Source of the DNA: Phycisphaeraceae bacterium
GTDB taxonomy: Bacteria; Planctomycetota; Phycisphaerae; Phycisphaerales; Phycisphaeraceae
Assembly: GCA_028284155.1 (NCBI GenBank)
Contig: JANQSF010000124.1
Location: 1 to 64,000 of the forward strand
Length of the DNA stretch: 64,000 nucleotides
Direction of reading: 5' to 3'
Shown here: one piece after another, positions 16,967 through 25,533 of the stretch
Layout: every line of letters starts with the position of its first letter
How positions within the stretch are numbered: the stretch's first letter is position 1
Made by a program: the position numbers and the translations under genes
The notes under the pieces: model-generated
The model's database searches: none
What the model saw: the letters and a program-made list of their open reading frames with translations, nothing else
What the model was told of the DNA's origin: nothing

Positions 16967-17116
16967 GGGTGCCTGTGAATAAGCGAAGCGTTTCACGGAC
17001 GTATGACTAGATGTGGGGCAGACATCCTGTCTGCTGTTCGAACAAGCCGCAGACAGGAATCTCTGCTCCACTTCATGAGCGGAACTGTGAAACGCTTCGC
17101 TTATTCACAGCCACCC
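16967..17116. repeat. Nested palindrome: M inside D3
   Basis: The outer arms (16967-16999 and 17085-17116) are family D, AAGCGAAGCGTTTCAC and complement. The space between them, only about 15 bases in D1 and 30 in D2, is here occupied by a different palindrome M: GGGGCAGACATCCTGTCTGC (17015-17034) and its inverted partner GCAGACAGGAATCTCTGCTC. Together they account for the 342-base gap before the ATP-grasp gene. Confidence 0.85.
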
Positions 17117-17277
17117 ATCGTGAAGATCCCCGATCACACGCGACCGATAACCCCATCCAAACACGGACGGCCCTTCAGTCGCGCCTGCCACCGAGCCGAC
17201 GAATAACATGCTTGATACCCGTTTTCGCCGTTCGGCGACTGGAACTCACACACGCACCAACCGAAGCACACGCCACG

Positions 17278-18294
17278 ATGAGAAAGCTCCGCGTCCTGGT
17301 GCTCGTGCATGAAGACCTCGTCCCGCCGGCGACGCTGGACGGTCACACCGAAAAAGAGATCGCCGAGTGGCAGACCGAGTTCGACGTGGTCACCGGCATC
17401 GAAGACCTCGGCCACGCCGTCGAGCCCTGCGGCGTCGCGACCGACCTGGCGACGATCGGCAAAGCTATCCGACGGTTCAAGCCGCACGTCACTTTTAACC
17501 TGTTGGAAGAGTTCCACGGCGAGGCCGTGTACGACCAGCACGTCGTGGCTTACCTCGAACTGTTGCGCAAGCGGTACACGGGTTGCAACCCGCGCGGGCT
17601 GATGCTGGCGCACGACAAGGCACTGAGCAAGAAGATCCTGACGTACCACCGCGTGCCCGTGCCGCAGTTCGCCGTGTTTCCCATCGGGCGGCGTGTGCGT
17701 CGGCCGAAGGGGCTTGAGTTCCCGTTGTTCGTCAAGTCGTTGATCGAGGAAGGCTCGGCCGGCATCGCGCAAGCGTCGGTCGTGCACAACGACAACGCGC
17801 TGACGGAGCGTGTGCAGTTCATCCATAAGAAGGTCGGCACGGCCGCGATCGCCGAGCAATACATTGACGGGCGCGAGCTTTACGTCGGCGTGCTCGGCAA
17901 CGACCGCTTGCAGACGCTGCCCGTCTGGGAGATGAGCTTCAAGAGCCTGCCCGAAGACGCCCCGCGCATCGCGACCGCCAAGGTCAAGTGGGACGCGAAG
18001 TATCAGAAGAAGGTCGGTGTCGAGACCGGCCCAGCCAAAGACCTGTCCGACGACCTGCGGCAGCGCATCGTCAAGTTGTGCAAGCGCGCGTACCGGATCC
18101 TCGGCCTGTCCGGTTACGCGAGGATGGACCTTCGGCTGACCGAAAGCGGCGATTTCTACCTGCTCGAAGCCAATCCCAATCCGCAGTTGGCGTATGGCGA
18201 AGACTTCGCCGAATCGGCCGAGGCGGACGGCATCTCATACGAGCAGCTATTGCAGCGCATCCTGAATCTCGGCCTGCGCTACCGCGCGCGATGA
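17278..18294 (+). CDS. ATP-grasp ligase, D-Ala-D-Ala ligase-like
   Basis: A 338-residue ATP-grasp enzyme. The N-terminal domain starts RVLVLVHEDL. The central part has the ATP-binding FPLFVKSLIEEGSAGIAQ (about 148-165) and AEQYIDGRELYVGVLGN. The metal ligands are in ARMDLRL (Asp284) and LLEANPNP (Glu297, Asn299). It would join a carboxylate to an amine using ATP. It differs from true Ddl proteins in lacking their N-terminal GGxSxE motif, so D-alanine is not assured as substrate. I chose ATG 17278 because homology starts there. It follows the metallopeptidase gene, separated by a nested palindrome. Confidence 0.8.
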   Translation: MRKLRVLVLVHEDLVPPATLDGHTEKEIAEWQTEFDVVTGIEDLGHAVEPCGVATDLATIGKAIRRFKPHVTFNLLEEFHGEAVYDQHVVAYLELLRKRYTGCNPRGLMLAHDKALSKKILTYHRVPVPQFAVFPIGRRVRRPKGLEFPLFVKSLIEEGSAGIAQASVVHNDNALTERVQFIHKKVGTAAIAEQYIDGRELYVGVLGNDRLQTLPVWEMSFKSLPEDAPRIATAKVKWDAKYQKKVGVETGPAKDLSDDLRQRIVKLCKRAYRILGLSGYARMDLRLTESGDFYLLEANPNPQLAYGEDFAESAEADGISYEQLLQRILNLGLRYRAR

Positions 18295-18340
18295 GTCGAG
18301 ATTGCCGCAATGTGATCACGTCGTCTGGTACGATGGTCGC

Positions 18341-19789
18341 ATGCGAAACTTGCTGATCATTGTTGTCGCCTTTGTGCTGTTGACCAGTTTGATGAGTCGG
18401 CCCGTCTGCGCCGACGATCGGCCGAACATCCTCTGGCTGCACGCCGAGGACATGTCGCCGCTGCTCGGTTGTTACGGCTACAACATCGCGACGCCGACGC
18501 TCGACAAATTCGCAAGAAACGGCGTGCTGTTCGAGCGCTGCTACACACCCACGCCCGTCTGTTCGACCTGCCGATCGTCGCTGATGGCCGGCATGTACGC
18601 GACGAGTTTTGGCGGGCACCAGCACCGCACGATTCAGGTCGAGGGTGCGCGGGTTCGACTGCCGGAAGGTGCGGAGCCGTTACCGACGATGTTGCGCAAG
18701 GCGGGCTACTTCACCTTCAACGTCGGCGGCAAGTGGGATTACAACTTCGTCTATGACCTCAGGGCGATGTTCACGAACCCGGGCAAGCGCGGCGGTTTCT
18801 ATCGGCCGAACATGACGCTGCCGTGGAACGAGCGCAAGCCCGGCCAGCCGTTTTTCGGCATGATCCAGCTTCAGGCCGGCAAAGAAGTGCGCAAGCGCGC
18901 CGACCCGACCGACCCGAATGACGTTCGCCTGCCCGCGTATTACCCGGACCACCCCGAGGTGCGTCGTTTCTTTGCGTACCAGTACGACGCGGCGCGGACG
19001 ATGGATGACGACGTCCGTGTCATCCTCGACGCGCTGGAGCGCGACGGGCTGAGCGAGAACACGGTCGTCATCTTCCACGGCGACCACGGCATGCGGGCTG
19101 TGCGCGATAAGCAGTTTTGCTACGACGGCGGGCTGCACGTGCCGCTGATCGTCCATTGGCCGGCCAACCCCAAACTCGTCCCGCCCGGCACACGTCGCAA
19201 GGAGATCACGGCCAACCTCGACGTGACGGGCACGACGCTTGCGCTGGCGGGCATTCCGATCCCGAAACACATGGAGTGTCAAACGTTGTTCGGCGATGCG
19301 TATAAACCGCGCGATTTCGTCATCGGCGTGCGCGACCGTTGTGACTTCACGATCGACCGCATCCGCACGGTCCGCACGGATCGGTATCGCTACGTGCGCA
19401 ACTTCCTGACCGACCGCCCATACACGCAGTCGAACTACAAGGACTTCCACCGTGAGTTGAAGCCCGGCGGCGTGTTCGGCCACATCCTCGCGATCAAGTC
19501 GCTTTACAAGCAGGGCCAGCTCAACAAGCGGCAAGCATGGTTCATGTCGCCCGATCGGCCGAGCGAAGAGCTGTACGACCACGCCAGCGACCCGGACGAA
19601 ACGGTCAACCTTGCGAGCGACCCGAAGTACAAGGCGGTGCTAGCGGAGCACCGCGCGATTCTTGATCGTTGGATGAAGCAGACCGACGATAAGGGCCAAT
19701 ACCCCGAGAGCGCCGCGTCGCTCCGCGCCGTCATGCGGCGGTGGGGCGACAAGTGTGTGAACCCGGAGTACGACAGCGCCCGCCGGTGA
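18341..19789 (+). CDS. Secreted sulfatase with atypical active-site motif
   Basis: A 482-residue sulfatase with a signal peptide ending at VCADD. The start PNILWLHAEDMSPLLGCYGY and the late FHGDHGM metal-site motif are normal for heparan-type or uncharacterised S1 sulfatases. At the formylglycine position the sequence is C74-S-T-C-R78 where C-x-P/A-x-R is expected: the third residue is Thr, and the fourth is a second Cys. Whether formylglycine-generating enzymes or anSME accept this is unclear. The rest of the domain appears complete, ending with EELYDHASDPDETVNLA. It starts 46 bases after the ATP-grasp gene. Confidence 0.85.
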   Translation: MRNLLIIVVAFVLLTSLMSRPVCADDRPNILWLHAEDMSPLLGCYGYNIATPTLDKFARNGVLFERCYTPTPVCSTCRSSLMAGMYATSFGGHQHRTIQVEGARVRLPEGAEPLPTMLRKAGYFTFNVGGKWDYNFVYDLRAMFTNPGKRGGFYRPNMTLPWNERKPGQPFFGMIQLQAGKEVRKRADPTDPNDVRLPAYYPDHPEVRRFFAYQYDAARTMDDDVRVILDALERDGLSENTVVIFHGDHGMRAVRDKQFCYDGGLHVPLIVHWPANPKLVPPGTRRKEITANLDVTGTTLALAGIPIPKHMECQTLFGDAYKPRDFVIGVRDRCDFTIDRIRTVRTDRYRYVRNFLTDRPYTQSNYKDFHRELKPGGVFGHILAIKSLYKQGQLNKRQAWFMSPDRPSEELYDHASDPDETVNLASDPKYKAVLAEHRAILDRWMKQTDDKGQYPESAASLRAVMRRWGDKCVNPEYDSARR

Positions 19790-19820
19790 GTGCTGGTTAT
19801 TTCGAACGGGATGCACGAGC

Positions 19821-20597
19821 CTATGCGCCCTGCGCCGCGGCACCGTTGATCAGAGGCGTTCCACGTTCCATCTTCCGGTGGTTCCTCTTGGCCTCGCGGA
19901 CGTATGGCGACCACGTAATCAAGCGGATGATGAGCCGATTCAGCCAACCCATTGGGAATCGCATCGGCCGGACGATGTCGATCAACAGAATGACACGTGG
20001 CTTGTCCGTGTCGTTCCACACTTCGTGGTGATAGGCGTTGTCGAACACCACGAATTCACCCTCATGCCAGTGAATCATCTCGTCGTCAACCGACATCCTG
20101 CAGTCGCCCGGATCGCCGGGTACAACCAGCCCAAGATGGCAACGGATCAACCCTTTGTATTCACCCCTGTGCCGAGGGATATGCATCCCCGGGGCGAGGA
20201 TTGAAAAGAACGCTGTCTTCATGTCCGGGATGCTCTCGACGAGCCGCGCGGTTTGCGGACATTGCTTGCAGTGGCTTGGCACACAGTGGCCGTACCCATA
20301 AAGGAAGTAGGACTTCCAGCCGTCTGAACCGGTCAAAAAAGAAAGACCCGGCGATACGTCTTGCAGATTCGGAACGCGTTGCCAGTCCGGCATGATCTGC
20401 AGCAATTCATCGCGGATCGTTTCCCATTCGGCCTCGAGTCTCTCTACCCAGGGGAACTGCTTGGTGTCGAAGACCGCCGGATTCCCCACGCGTGAGAAGC
20501 GGGCGATGAGCCAATCCAGGGCATTCAGCAAGGGCACACCAAGTCCGTAGACGATGACCCTGCGAACGGCTTTGCGAAATCGCTTGATGAACTTCAT
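19821..20597 (-). CDS. Aspartyl/asparaginyl beta-hydroxylase-like dioxygenase
   Basis: A 258-residue member of the Asp_Arg_Hydrox family (Fe(II)/2-oxoglutarate enzymes such as AspH and LpxO). The double-stranded beta-helix core has APGMHIPRHRGEYKG (first His ligand H143), IRCHLGLVVP, then FVVFDNAYHHEVWN (distal His190/191) and the 2-oxoglutarate Arg in KPRVILLID (Arg201). The Cys/His-rich GHCVPSHCKQCP before the core is unusual. Hydrophobic flanks at the N-terminus (about residues 14-32) and C-terminus (WLNRLIIRLI) suggest membrane association, as in LpxO. Codon use is less GC-rich than its neighbours. It is convergent with the sulfatase gene. Confidence 0.82.
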   Translation of the reverse strand: MKFIKRFRKAVRRVIVYGLGVPLLNALDWLIARFSRVGNPAVFDTKQFPWVERLEAEWETIRDELLQIMPDWQRVPNLQDVSPGLSFLTGSDGWKSYFLYGYGHCVPSHCKQCPQTARLVESIPDMKTAFFSILAPGMHIPRHRGEYKGLIRCHLGLVVPGDPGDCRMSVDDEMIHWHEGEFVVFDNAYHHEVWNDTDKPRVILLIDIVRPMRFPMGWLNRLIIRLITWSPYVREAKRNHRKMERGTPLINGAAAQGA

Positions 20598-20771
20598 GGG
20601 ATCGTTGACTACAGAACAGACAAAAGCGAAACGTCAGAAGCGGCAATTGAAAGTTGACACGTAGCCCACGGTGGTCAACCTGCCGAGAGTCCTTACGTGT
20701 CGAGTGGACTCGACGTTGCACTTTCGCCCATACGGCTGGAATCGGTGCTGGGTTCTGTGGCAGGTGTTCGC

Positions 20772-21272
20772 CTACTGCAGCGCATCCAACGCCGTCCACA
20801 ACGCCTCGAGCGCCTCCGGCGGCGGCAGCACGTCGCTGTAACCCAACGCCTCGAGCGCCTTGACCATCGGCCGCACGGCCGACAGGTAGCCTTCACGGTG
20901 TGCTTGGACGAGGATCGACACCGCGCCTTCCGCTTTGATAAAGCTGAGTTTGGCCTTCTCCTTCACCGGCCCGTCGAGCAGGACCAGCGATGCGGGGATC
21001 GACAACGCAAGACGCAGCGTCGCCTGGTCAGACGCTTCGGCGAATTCGACGCGCGGCGGCAGGTCGATCGGTGGGGCGTCATCGACGACGACCAGCCAGT
21101 CGCGCGGCTCGGTCAGCACTTCCGCCATCGACTCCGCCACCGACCGCGCGATGACGACTCGGCCGTACAGCGTCCGCAGGAGTTTGTCTTTGCGGATGGC
21201 GATCAGGGCGCGCAGCGTCCGCTGCCCGGTGACTACCGGTCCGTCGGTCGAGGTGAGCATGCCGCGGGCCAT
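20772..21272 (-). CDS. PIN-like DUF3368 protein, catalytic acids not conserved
   Basis: A 166-residue protein. LRALIAIRKDKLLRTLYGRVVIARSVAE and, later, LLDGPVKEKAKLSF...GAVSILVQAHREGYLSAVRPMVKAL follow the DUF3368/VapC-like PIN pattern. The usual first Asp (VISDTSPL) is replaced by VVTGQRTL, and the LLDE acid is LLDG. If the alignment is right, the nuclease centre is broken. No antitoxin gene lies next to it. It could be a degenerate toxin or a PIN-fold protein with another role. The 174 bases upstream of the hydroxylase gene start hold nothing recognisable. Confidence 0.6.
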   Translation of the reverse strand: MARGMLTSTDGPVVTGQRTLRALIAIRKDKLLRTLYGRVVIARSVAESMAEVLTEPRDWLVVVDDAPPIDLPPRVEFAEASDQATLRLALSIPASLVLLDGPVKEKAKLSFIKAEGAVSILVQAHREGYLSAVRPMVKALEALGYSDVLPPPEALEALWTALDALQ

Positions 21273-21375
21273 GGCGTGAAGTTTAACCGTTTGATGTGAT
21301 AAGATGCCGACGTCAGCTTGTGGGGTCGTCAGTCGGCGTCAGCCGACCTTCCGCTCAACCCGCCGGAGCAACGCC

Positions 21376-21969
21376 ATGCAGCAGATCACCGCCATGATCG
21401 TCACGTCGGTCGTGTTCACCGCGTTCGTCGTCGTCGCCGCTCAGGACGCGGCGACCGAAGCGCCCGCCAAGGGCAAAGCCAAAGCGAAAGCCGCGGCGAA
21501 GGATGAACCCGGCCCCGCCAAGGCCGACGCGCCCAAACGTGTCAAGACCGACAACGCGCTGCTGGGCAAGTGGCTTGAAGGCGTGGCCGACGCCGTGCAG
21601 GGTCAGCCCGGTCGGTGGGTGTTCAAGGTCGGCGACCGCACGCTCATGGTCATGACCGACGAAAACGCCGACCGCATGCGCATCATGGCCGACGTCGGCT
21701 CAGCCAAGGACCTGTCGAAGGAAGACCTGCTCAAGATGATGCACGCCAACTTCGACCGCGCGCTCGACGCGCGCTACGCCGTCTTCCAGGGCCGCATCTG
21801 GTCGGTCTACATCCACCCGTTGGGCGACCTGACGAAGGCCGGCTTCGAAAGCGGCGTGCGGCAGGTCATCGGCTGCGTCGAAAACTACGGCAAGAGTTAT
21901 TCGAGCGGCGAGCTGCAGTTCGGCGGGCAACAGGAAGACGCCGAGCCGAACAAGGACGACGTGTTTTAG
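21376..21969 (+). CDS. Exported YbjN/CesT-fold-like protein
   Basis: A 197-residue protein. GGAG lies 8 bases before ATG 21376, and the signal peptide ends near VVAAQDA. A low-complexity Ala/Lys linker (about residues 28-58) follows. The folded part (about 60-180) has the pattern of a T3SS-chaperone/YbjN-like domain: WVFKVGDRTLMVMTDENADRMRIMADV, then helix LLKMMHANFDRALDARYA, strand VFQGRIWSVYIHPL and helix FESGVRQVIGCVENYG. Such domains bind partner proteins, and no enzymatic motif is present. It is followed after 67 bases by the Gfo/Idh gene. Confidence 0.6.
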   Translation: MQQITAMIVTSVVFTAFVVVAAQDAATEAPAKGKAKAKAAAKDEPGPAKADAPKRVKTDNALLGKWLEGVADAVQGQPGRWVFKVGDRTLMVMTDENADRMRIMADVGSAKDLSKEDLLKMMHANFDRALDARYAVFQGRIWSVYIHPLGDLTKAGFESGVRQVIGCVENYGKSYSSGELQFGGQQEDAEPNKDDVF

Positions 21970-22036
21970 ACAGGTGCTGAGTCAGCCCAGTGACCGGTGA
22001 CCTGTCGGTCAAGGTCCCGCGCGTCAGGAGAGTGTC

Positions 22037-23302
22037 ATGCCCGAGCTTACGCAACCCACACGTCGGGGATTCATTGCTTCGACGACATCCGGCGTCGTTG
22101 CAGCCGGCCTCAGCGCTCGGGCTTATGCCAAAAGCCGCGGCGCGAACGAGCGAATCCGCATCGGCATTGTCGGTTGCGGCACGCGCGGGTTTGGCTCACA
22201 CCTGCCGGGCGTGCGCAAGCACGCCAAAGCGGTGAACGCGACGGTCGCGGCTGTCTGCGACGTTTGGGCTCGGCCGCGGGCGGGCGCGGCGGCGCGTGCC
22301 AAAGAGTGGTTCGGGTCGGAGGTCGCGCAGTATTCAGACTACCGCGAGCTGCTCGCGTTGGAAGACATTGACGCGGTCATGTGCGCGACGCCCGATTTCC
22401 AGCACGCCCGCATGCTCGAAGACGTCGTCAACGCCGGCAAGGACGTCTACATGGAAAAGCCGTTGGCCATGAACATGGCCGAGCTGAACAGCGCTTACGA
22501 CGCGGTCAAACGCAGCGGCGTCGTCTGCCAGATCGGGACGCAACGACGCAGCGACCCGCACCACCTGGGTTGCCGCGAAGCGCTCAAGTCCGGCGTGCTC
22601 GGGCACATCGGCCGAGTCGAGCAACGCCTCAACCGCAATCGGCCGAACTGGTACATCCGCCTGCCCCGCCTCAAGCAGATGAAGAAGCAGGACATCGATT
22701 GGCCCCGCTTCCTCATGCACAGGCCCGACCGCCCCTGCGATCCGCTGTTGCTCTGTGGGTGGTACGGCTACCGCGAGTTTTCCACGGGGTCGATCGGCCA
22801 ATTCATGAGCCACTTCGTCGACACGGTCAACATGCTCACCGGCTCGACCTTCCCCACCAGCGCCGTCGCGCAGGGGGCGACCTTCACCTGGCCGGACGCC
22901 GAACACAAATTCGATTGCAGAGACCACGTGCAGACCAGCCTGATTTATCCCGAAGGCTTCCTGCTTCACTACTCGACGAACTTCGGCAACTCGGCCGGCC
23001 GAAACACGACGTTCTACGGCAACCGAGGCCTGTTGAATCTGGACAACGAACGCAAACCCTTGATCACCGGCGACGGCGCATACGACAAACGCAACGCCGC
23101 CAAGACGACGACGATCGAGCCGATCGGCGACGGCGATCACTTCGGCAACTGGTTGTCCTGCCTGCGCACTCGGAAAACGCCCAACGCGTCGATCGACGTG
23201 GGCTATCAACACGCCGTGGCCTGCATCATGTCCGACCGTGCGCGTGAATCCGGCCAGCGGCAGGTATTCGACGCGTCCAAGCGCGTCGTCAAGCCGGGTT
23301 GA
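22037..23302 (+). CDS. Tat-exported Gfo/Idh/MocA oxidoreductase
   Basis: A 421-residue NAD(P)-dependent oxidoreductase. AGGAG precedes ATG 22037. Residues 8-30 are a twin-arginine signal (TRRGFIASTTSG). The Rossmann motif is IRIGIVGCGTRGFG, and the catalytic-region motif is DVYMEKPLAMNMAE with the conserved EKP. The second half has the family's YGNRGLLNLD segment. Planctomycetes encode many Tat-exported paralogues that probably act on sugars or cyclitols from polysaccharide breakdown; the substrate here is unknown. Its TGA stop is 26 bases before the sulfatase maturase start, so the two are probably in one operon. Confidence 0.88.
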   Translation: MPELTQPTRRGFIASTTSGVVAAGLSARAYAKSRGANERIRIGIVGCGTRGFGSHLPGVRKHAKAVNATVAAVCDVWARPRAGAAARAKEWFGSEVAQYSDYRELLALEDIDAVMCATPDFQHARMLEDVVNAGKDVYMEKPLAMNMAELNSAYDAVKRSGVVCQIGTQRRSDPHHLGCREALKSGVLGHIGRVEQRLNRNRPNWYIRLPRLKQMKKQDIDWPRFLMHRPDRPCDPLLLCGWYGYREFSTGSIGQFMSHFVDTVNMLTGSTFPTSAVAQGATFTWPDAEHKFDCRDHVQTSLIYPEGFLLHYSTNFGNSAGRNTTFYGNRGLLNLDNERKPLITGDGAYDKRNAAKTTTIEPIGDGDHFGNWLSCLRTRKTPNASIDVGYQHAVACIMSDRARESGQRQVFDASKRVVKPG

Positions 23303-23328
23303 GCGACACGTCGTATCGAGCGCGCCCT

Positions 23329-24714
23329 ATGTCTCTCACGCTTGTTCAGCCGAACCGAACGTCGATCATGATCAAGCCGGTCGGGGCGCTGTGCAATCTG
23401 GACTGCACATACTGCTATTACCTACCGACCAAGTCGGTGTACGACGGTAGCGAGCACCGCATGCCGCGGGCGACGCTGGAGGCCGTGTTCGCCGGCTTCC
23501 TGCCGCGATTCGGCGACCGCGTGACGATCACCTGGCAGGGCGGTGAGCCGACGCTCGCGGGGCTCGACTTTTTCCGCGACGCGATGCGGTTTCAACGGGC
23601 GCACCAACGGCCCGGCCAACAGGTCAGCCACGCGTTGCAGACCAACGGCACACTGCTGAACGACGAGTGGTGCGCGTTTCTTAAAGACCACGACTTCCTC
23701 GTCGGCCTGTCGATCGACGGGCCGAAGCAGTTCCACGACCACTACCGCGTGACGAATACGGGCGAGCCGTCGAGCAAGGCCGTGTTTCGTGGCCTGAAAT
23801 GCCTCCAACAGAACGACGTGCCGTTCAACCTGCTTTGCGTGATCAACGACCGGAACGTCGATCACCCGGACGACCTGTGGCAATACCTGCGCAGCCTCGG
23901 CACGCCGTGGTTGCAGTTCATCCCAGCCATCGAGTGGGAGCCGGACCCGGCTGACCTGTCGCGCAACGTGCTCGCGCCGTACGCGCCGCCGCCTGCAAAG
24001 TATGGTCAGTTCCTCTGTCGAATCTTCGACCTGTGGTTCGAGCGATACCGTGACAAAGTCAGCGTGCGTTTCTTTGACAGCGTCTTGAACAAGCTCGTCA
24101 CCGGCGTCATGCCGCTGTGCATCCTCGACGGGTCGTGCCACACGCAACTGACGGTCGAGCACGACGGCGGCGTGTTCGCCTGCGACCACTTCATCGAACG
24201 CCGCTGGCAGGTCGCCCGCGTTGGCGAGCCAGACTGGATGAACGCGATCGACCTGGACGGGTCGGAGTCGGTCGGCCTGACCGTGCATGGCGGCGGGTAC
24301 GTCAAGCTCGAGACGCACGCGGGGCGCGACATCGTCGATGCGGACGACGTGCCGACCGAGTCAACCGATGCGCAGGGCCTCTCGGACGCTGACTGGTTCG
24401 ACCGCGCGGACGGTCAGCGACTGAGCGCCTTCGCCGCGCGCAAGCAGCGATTGCCGGACAAGTGCGTGCAGTGCAAATGGAAACCGTTCTGCCACGGCGG
24501 GTGCCCAAAGCACCGATCAGCCGGCGGCGAAACGCCCGAGCCGACCGTGCTGTGCGAGGCGTACATCATGTTCTACGAGCACGCGATGGAGCGACTCAAG
24601 TGGCTGGCGTCGTTCGTGCAACGCGGGCAACAACCGCCGCCGCCAGATCATTTAGCCGCGTCGCATGCGACGCGCGTCGGTGGCGTGAAAGCGCGTCGCG
24701 AGCGACGCGGATAA
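23329..24714 (+). CDS. Anaerobic sulfatase-maturating radical SAM enzyme
   Basis: A 461-residue anSME-type enzyme that oxidises the active-site Cys or Ser of sulfatases to formylglycine. The radical-SAM cluster motif is C22NLDC26TYC29YY. The family motifs TWQGGEPTLAG and LQTNGTLL follow. The SPASM domain cysteines include CDHF in the middle and CVQCKWKPFCHGGCPKHR near the end. I chose ATG 23329; an in-frame TTG at 23299 overlaps the upstream stop. The last 20 or so residues (DHLAASHATRVGG...) and the stop codon are encoded by a palindrome, so the natural tail was replaced. It could serve the sulfatases at 8130-9638 and 47690-49462. Confidence 0.92.
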   Translation: MSLTLVQPNRTSIMIKPVGALCNLDCTYCYYLPTKSVYDGSEHRMPRATLEAVFAGFLPRFGDRVTITWQGGEPTLAGLDFFRDAMRFQRAHQRPGQQVSHALQTNGTLLNDEWCAFLKDHDFLVGLSIDGPKQFHDHYRVTNTGEPSSKAVFRGLKCLQQNDVPFNLLCVINDRNVDHPDDLWQYLRSLGTPWLQFIPAIEWEPDPADLSRNVLAPYAPPPAKYGQFLCRIFDLWFERYRDKVSVRFFDSVLNKLVTGVMPLCILDGSCHTQLTVEHDGGVFACDHFIERRWQVARVGEPDWMNAIDLDGSESVGLTVHGGGYVKLETHAGRDIVDADDVPTESTDAQGLSDADWFDRADGQRLSAFAARKQRLPDKCVQCKWKPFCHGGCPKHRSAGGETPEPTVLCEAYIMFYEHAMERLKWLASFVQRGQQPPPPDHLAASHATRVGGVKARRERRG

Positions 24715-24717
24715 ATG
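24651..24717. repeat. Palindrome Y supplying the maturase C-terminus and stop
   Basis: The paired hairpins CCGCGTCGCATGCGACGCG and CGCGTCGCGAGCGACGCGG are bracketed by ATTTA and TAAAT. The TAA stop of the maturase gene (24712-24714) lies in the right bracket. The unit separates two convergent genes only 12 bases apart. Confidence 0.75.
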
Positions 24718-24726
24718 GGCGTGCGG

Positions 24727-25467
24727 TCACCGCACCTCGACCGCCAACATTGTCACGTCGTCGTGAGCCAGCGACCCGCCGGTGTGGGCCAGGATCGCGT
24801 TGACCACGGCGCGTTTGACGTTGTGAAGCGGTTCGTCGTGCGCCTCGTTGAGCACGTCGCGCAGCCTCGTCGCGCCGAACAGGTTGCCGGCCCGCGGCGC
24901 TTCGACGACGCCGTCGGTGTAGACGAAGACGCGGTCGCCGGACGACAGCTCGACCGACTCCTGGTCGAAATGCGTGTCGGGCACGACGGCCAACGGTAGG
25001 TTGGCCGGCCCGTCCGACGTGGCGGAAAGGGCGGCCGGCTTCCAGACGGTTTCGTCTTTGCGCTTGATCAACGCGGGCGGGTGGCCGGCGTAGGAAAAGT
25101 AGAGTCGGCCGTCCTGCGTGTAGAACGCGACGGCCGCCGCCGTGGTCATGACGTTCAGGCCTTGCTCGGCAGCAAAACGGTTGACTCGCGACAGCAGTTG
25201 GCCGCCTTCGCCGTCGTTCATGTTCGCGGCCACAGCCTCGTAGACCAGCTTGCTGTATTCGGTGACGGTCGGGCCGTGCCCGACCACGTCGGCTACGACC
25301 ATGCGGGTGAGCATGTCGCCGTCACAAACGCTCATGTAATAGATGTCGCCGCCCTTGCCGCCGTCCGCCTGGTCGCAGAAGAGCGACGCGGTCAGCCCGG
25401 CTGAACACACGTCGCTGTCCAGGTCGCTGAACCCGCCCCAAACATGACCGCACGTCAACCGTTCCAT
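24727..25467 (-). CDS. SpoIIE/RsbU-type PP2C serine phosphatase
   Basis: A 246-residue PP2C phosphatase domain without extra sensor domains. Metal-binding acids are in GGDIYYMSV (Asp41), VVADVVGHGP (Asp60), VYTDGVVEA (Asp185) and AHDDVTMLAV (Asp236/237). In partner-switching systems such enzymes dephosphorylate an anti-sigma-factor antagonist to control a stress sigma factor. No STAS or anti-sigma kinase gene lies nearby, so its partner must be elsewhere. It is convergent with the maturase gene. The 337-base region upstream holds palindrome E1 and hairpin L. Confidence 0.85.
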   Translation of the reverse strand: MERLTCGHVWGGFSDLDSDVCSAGLTASLFCDQADGGKGGDIYYMSVCDGDMLTRMVVADVVGHGPTVTEYSKLVYEAVAANMNDGEGGQLLSRVNRFAAEQGLNVMTTAAAVAFYTQDGRLYFSYAGHPPALIKRKDETVWKPAALSATSDGPANLPLAVVPDTHFDQESVELSSGDRVFVYTDGVVEAPRAGNLFGATRLRDVLNEAHDEPLHNVKRAVVNAILAHTGGSLAHDDVTMLAVEVR

Positions 25468-25533
25468 CGTCTGCCTTTCATCGCGTCGCCGTGCGCGGCC
25501 CGACGCTTGAAGTTCACGTCACGCGCAACGCCA

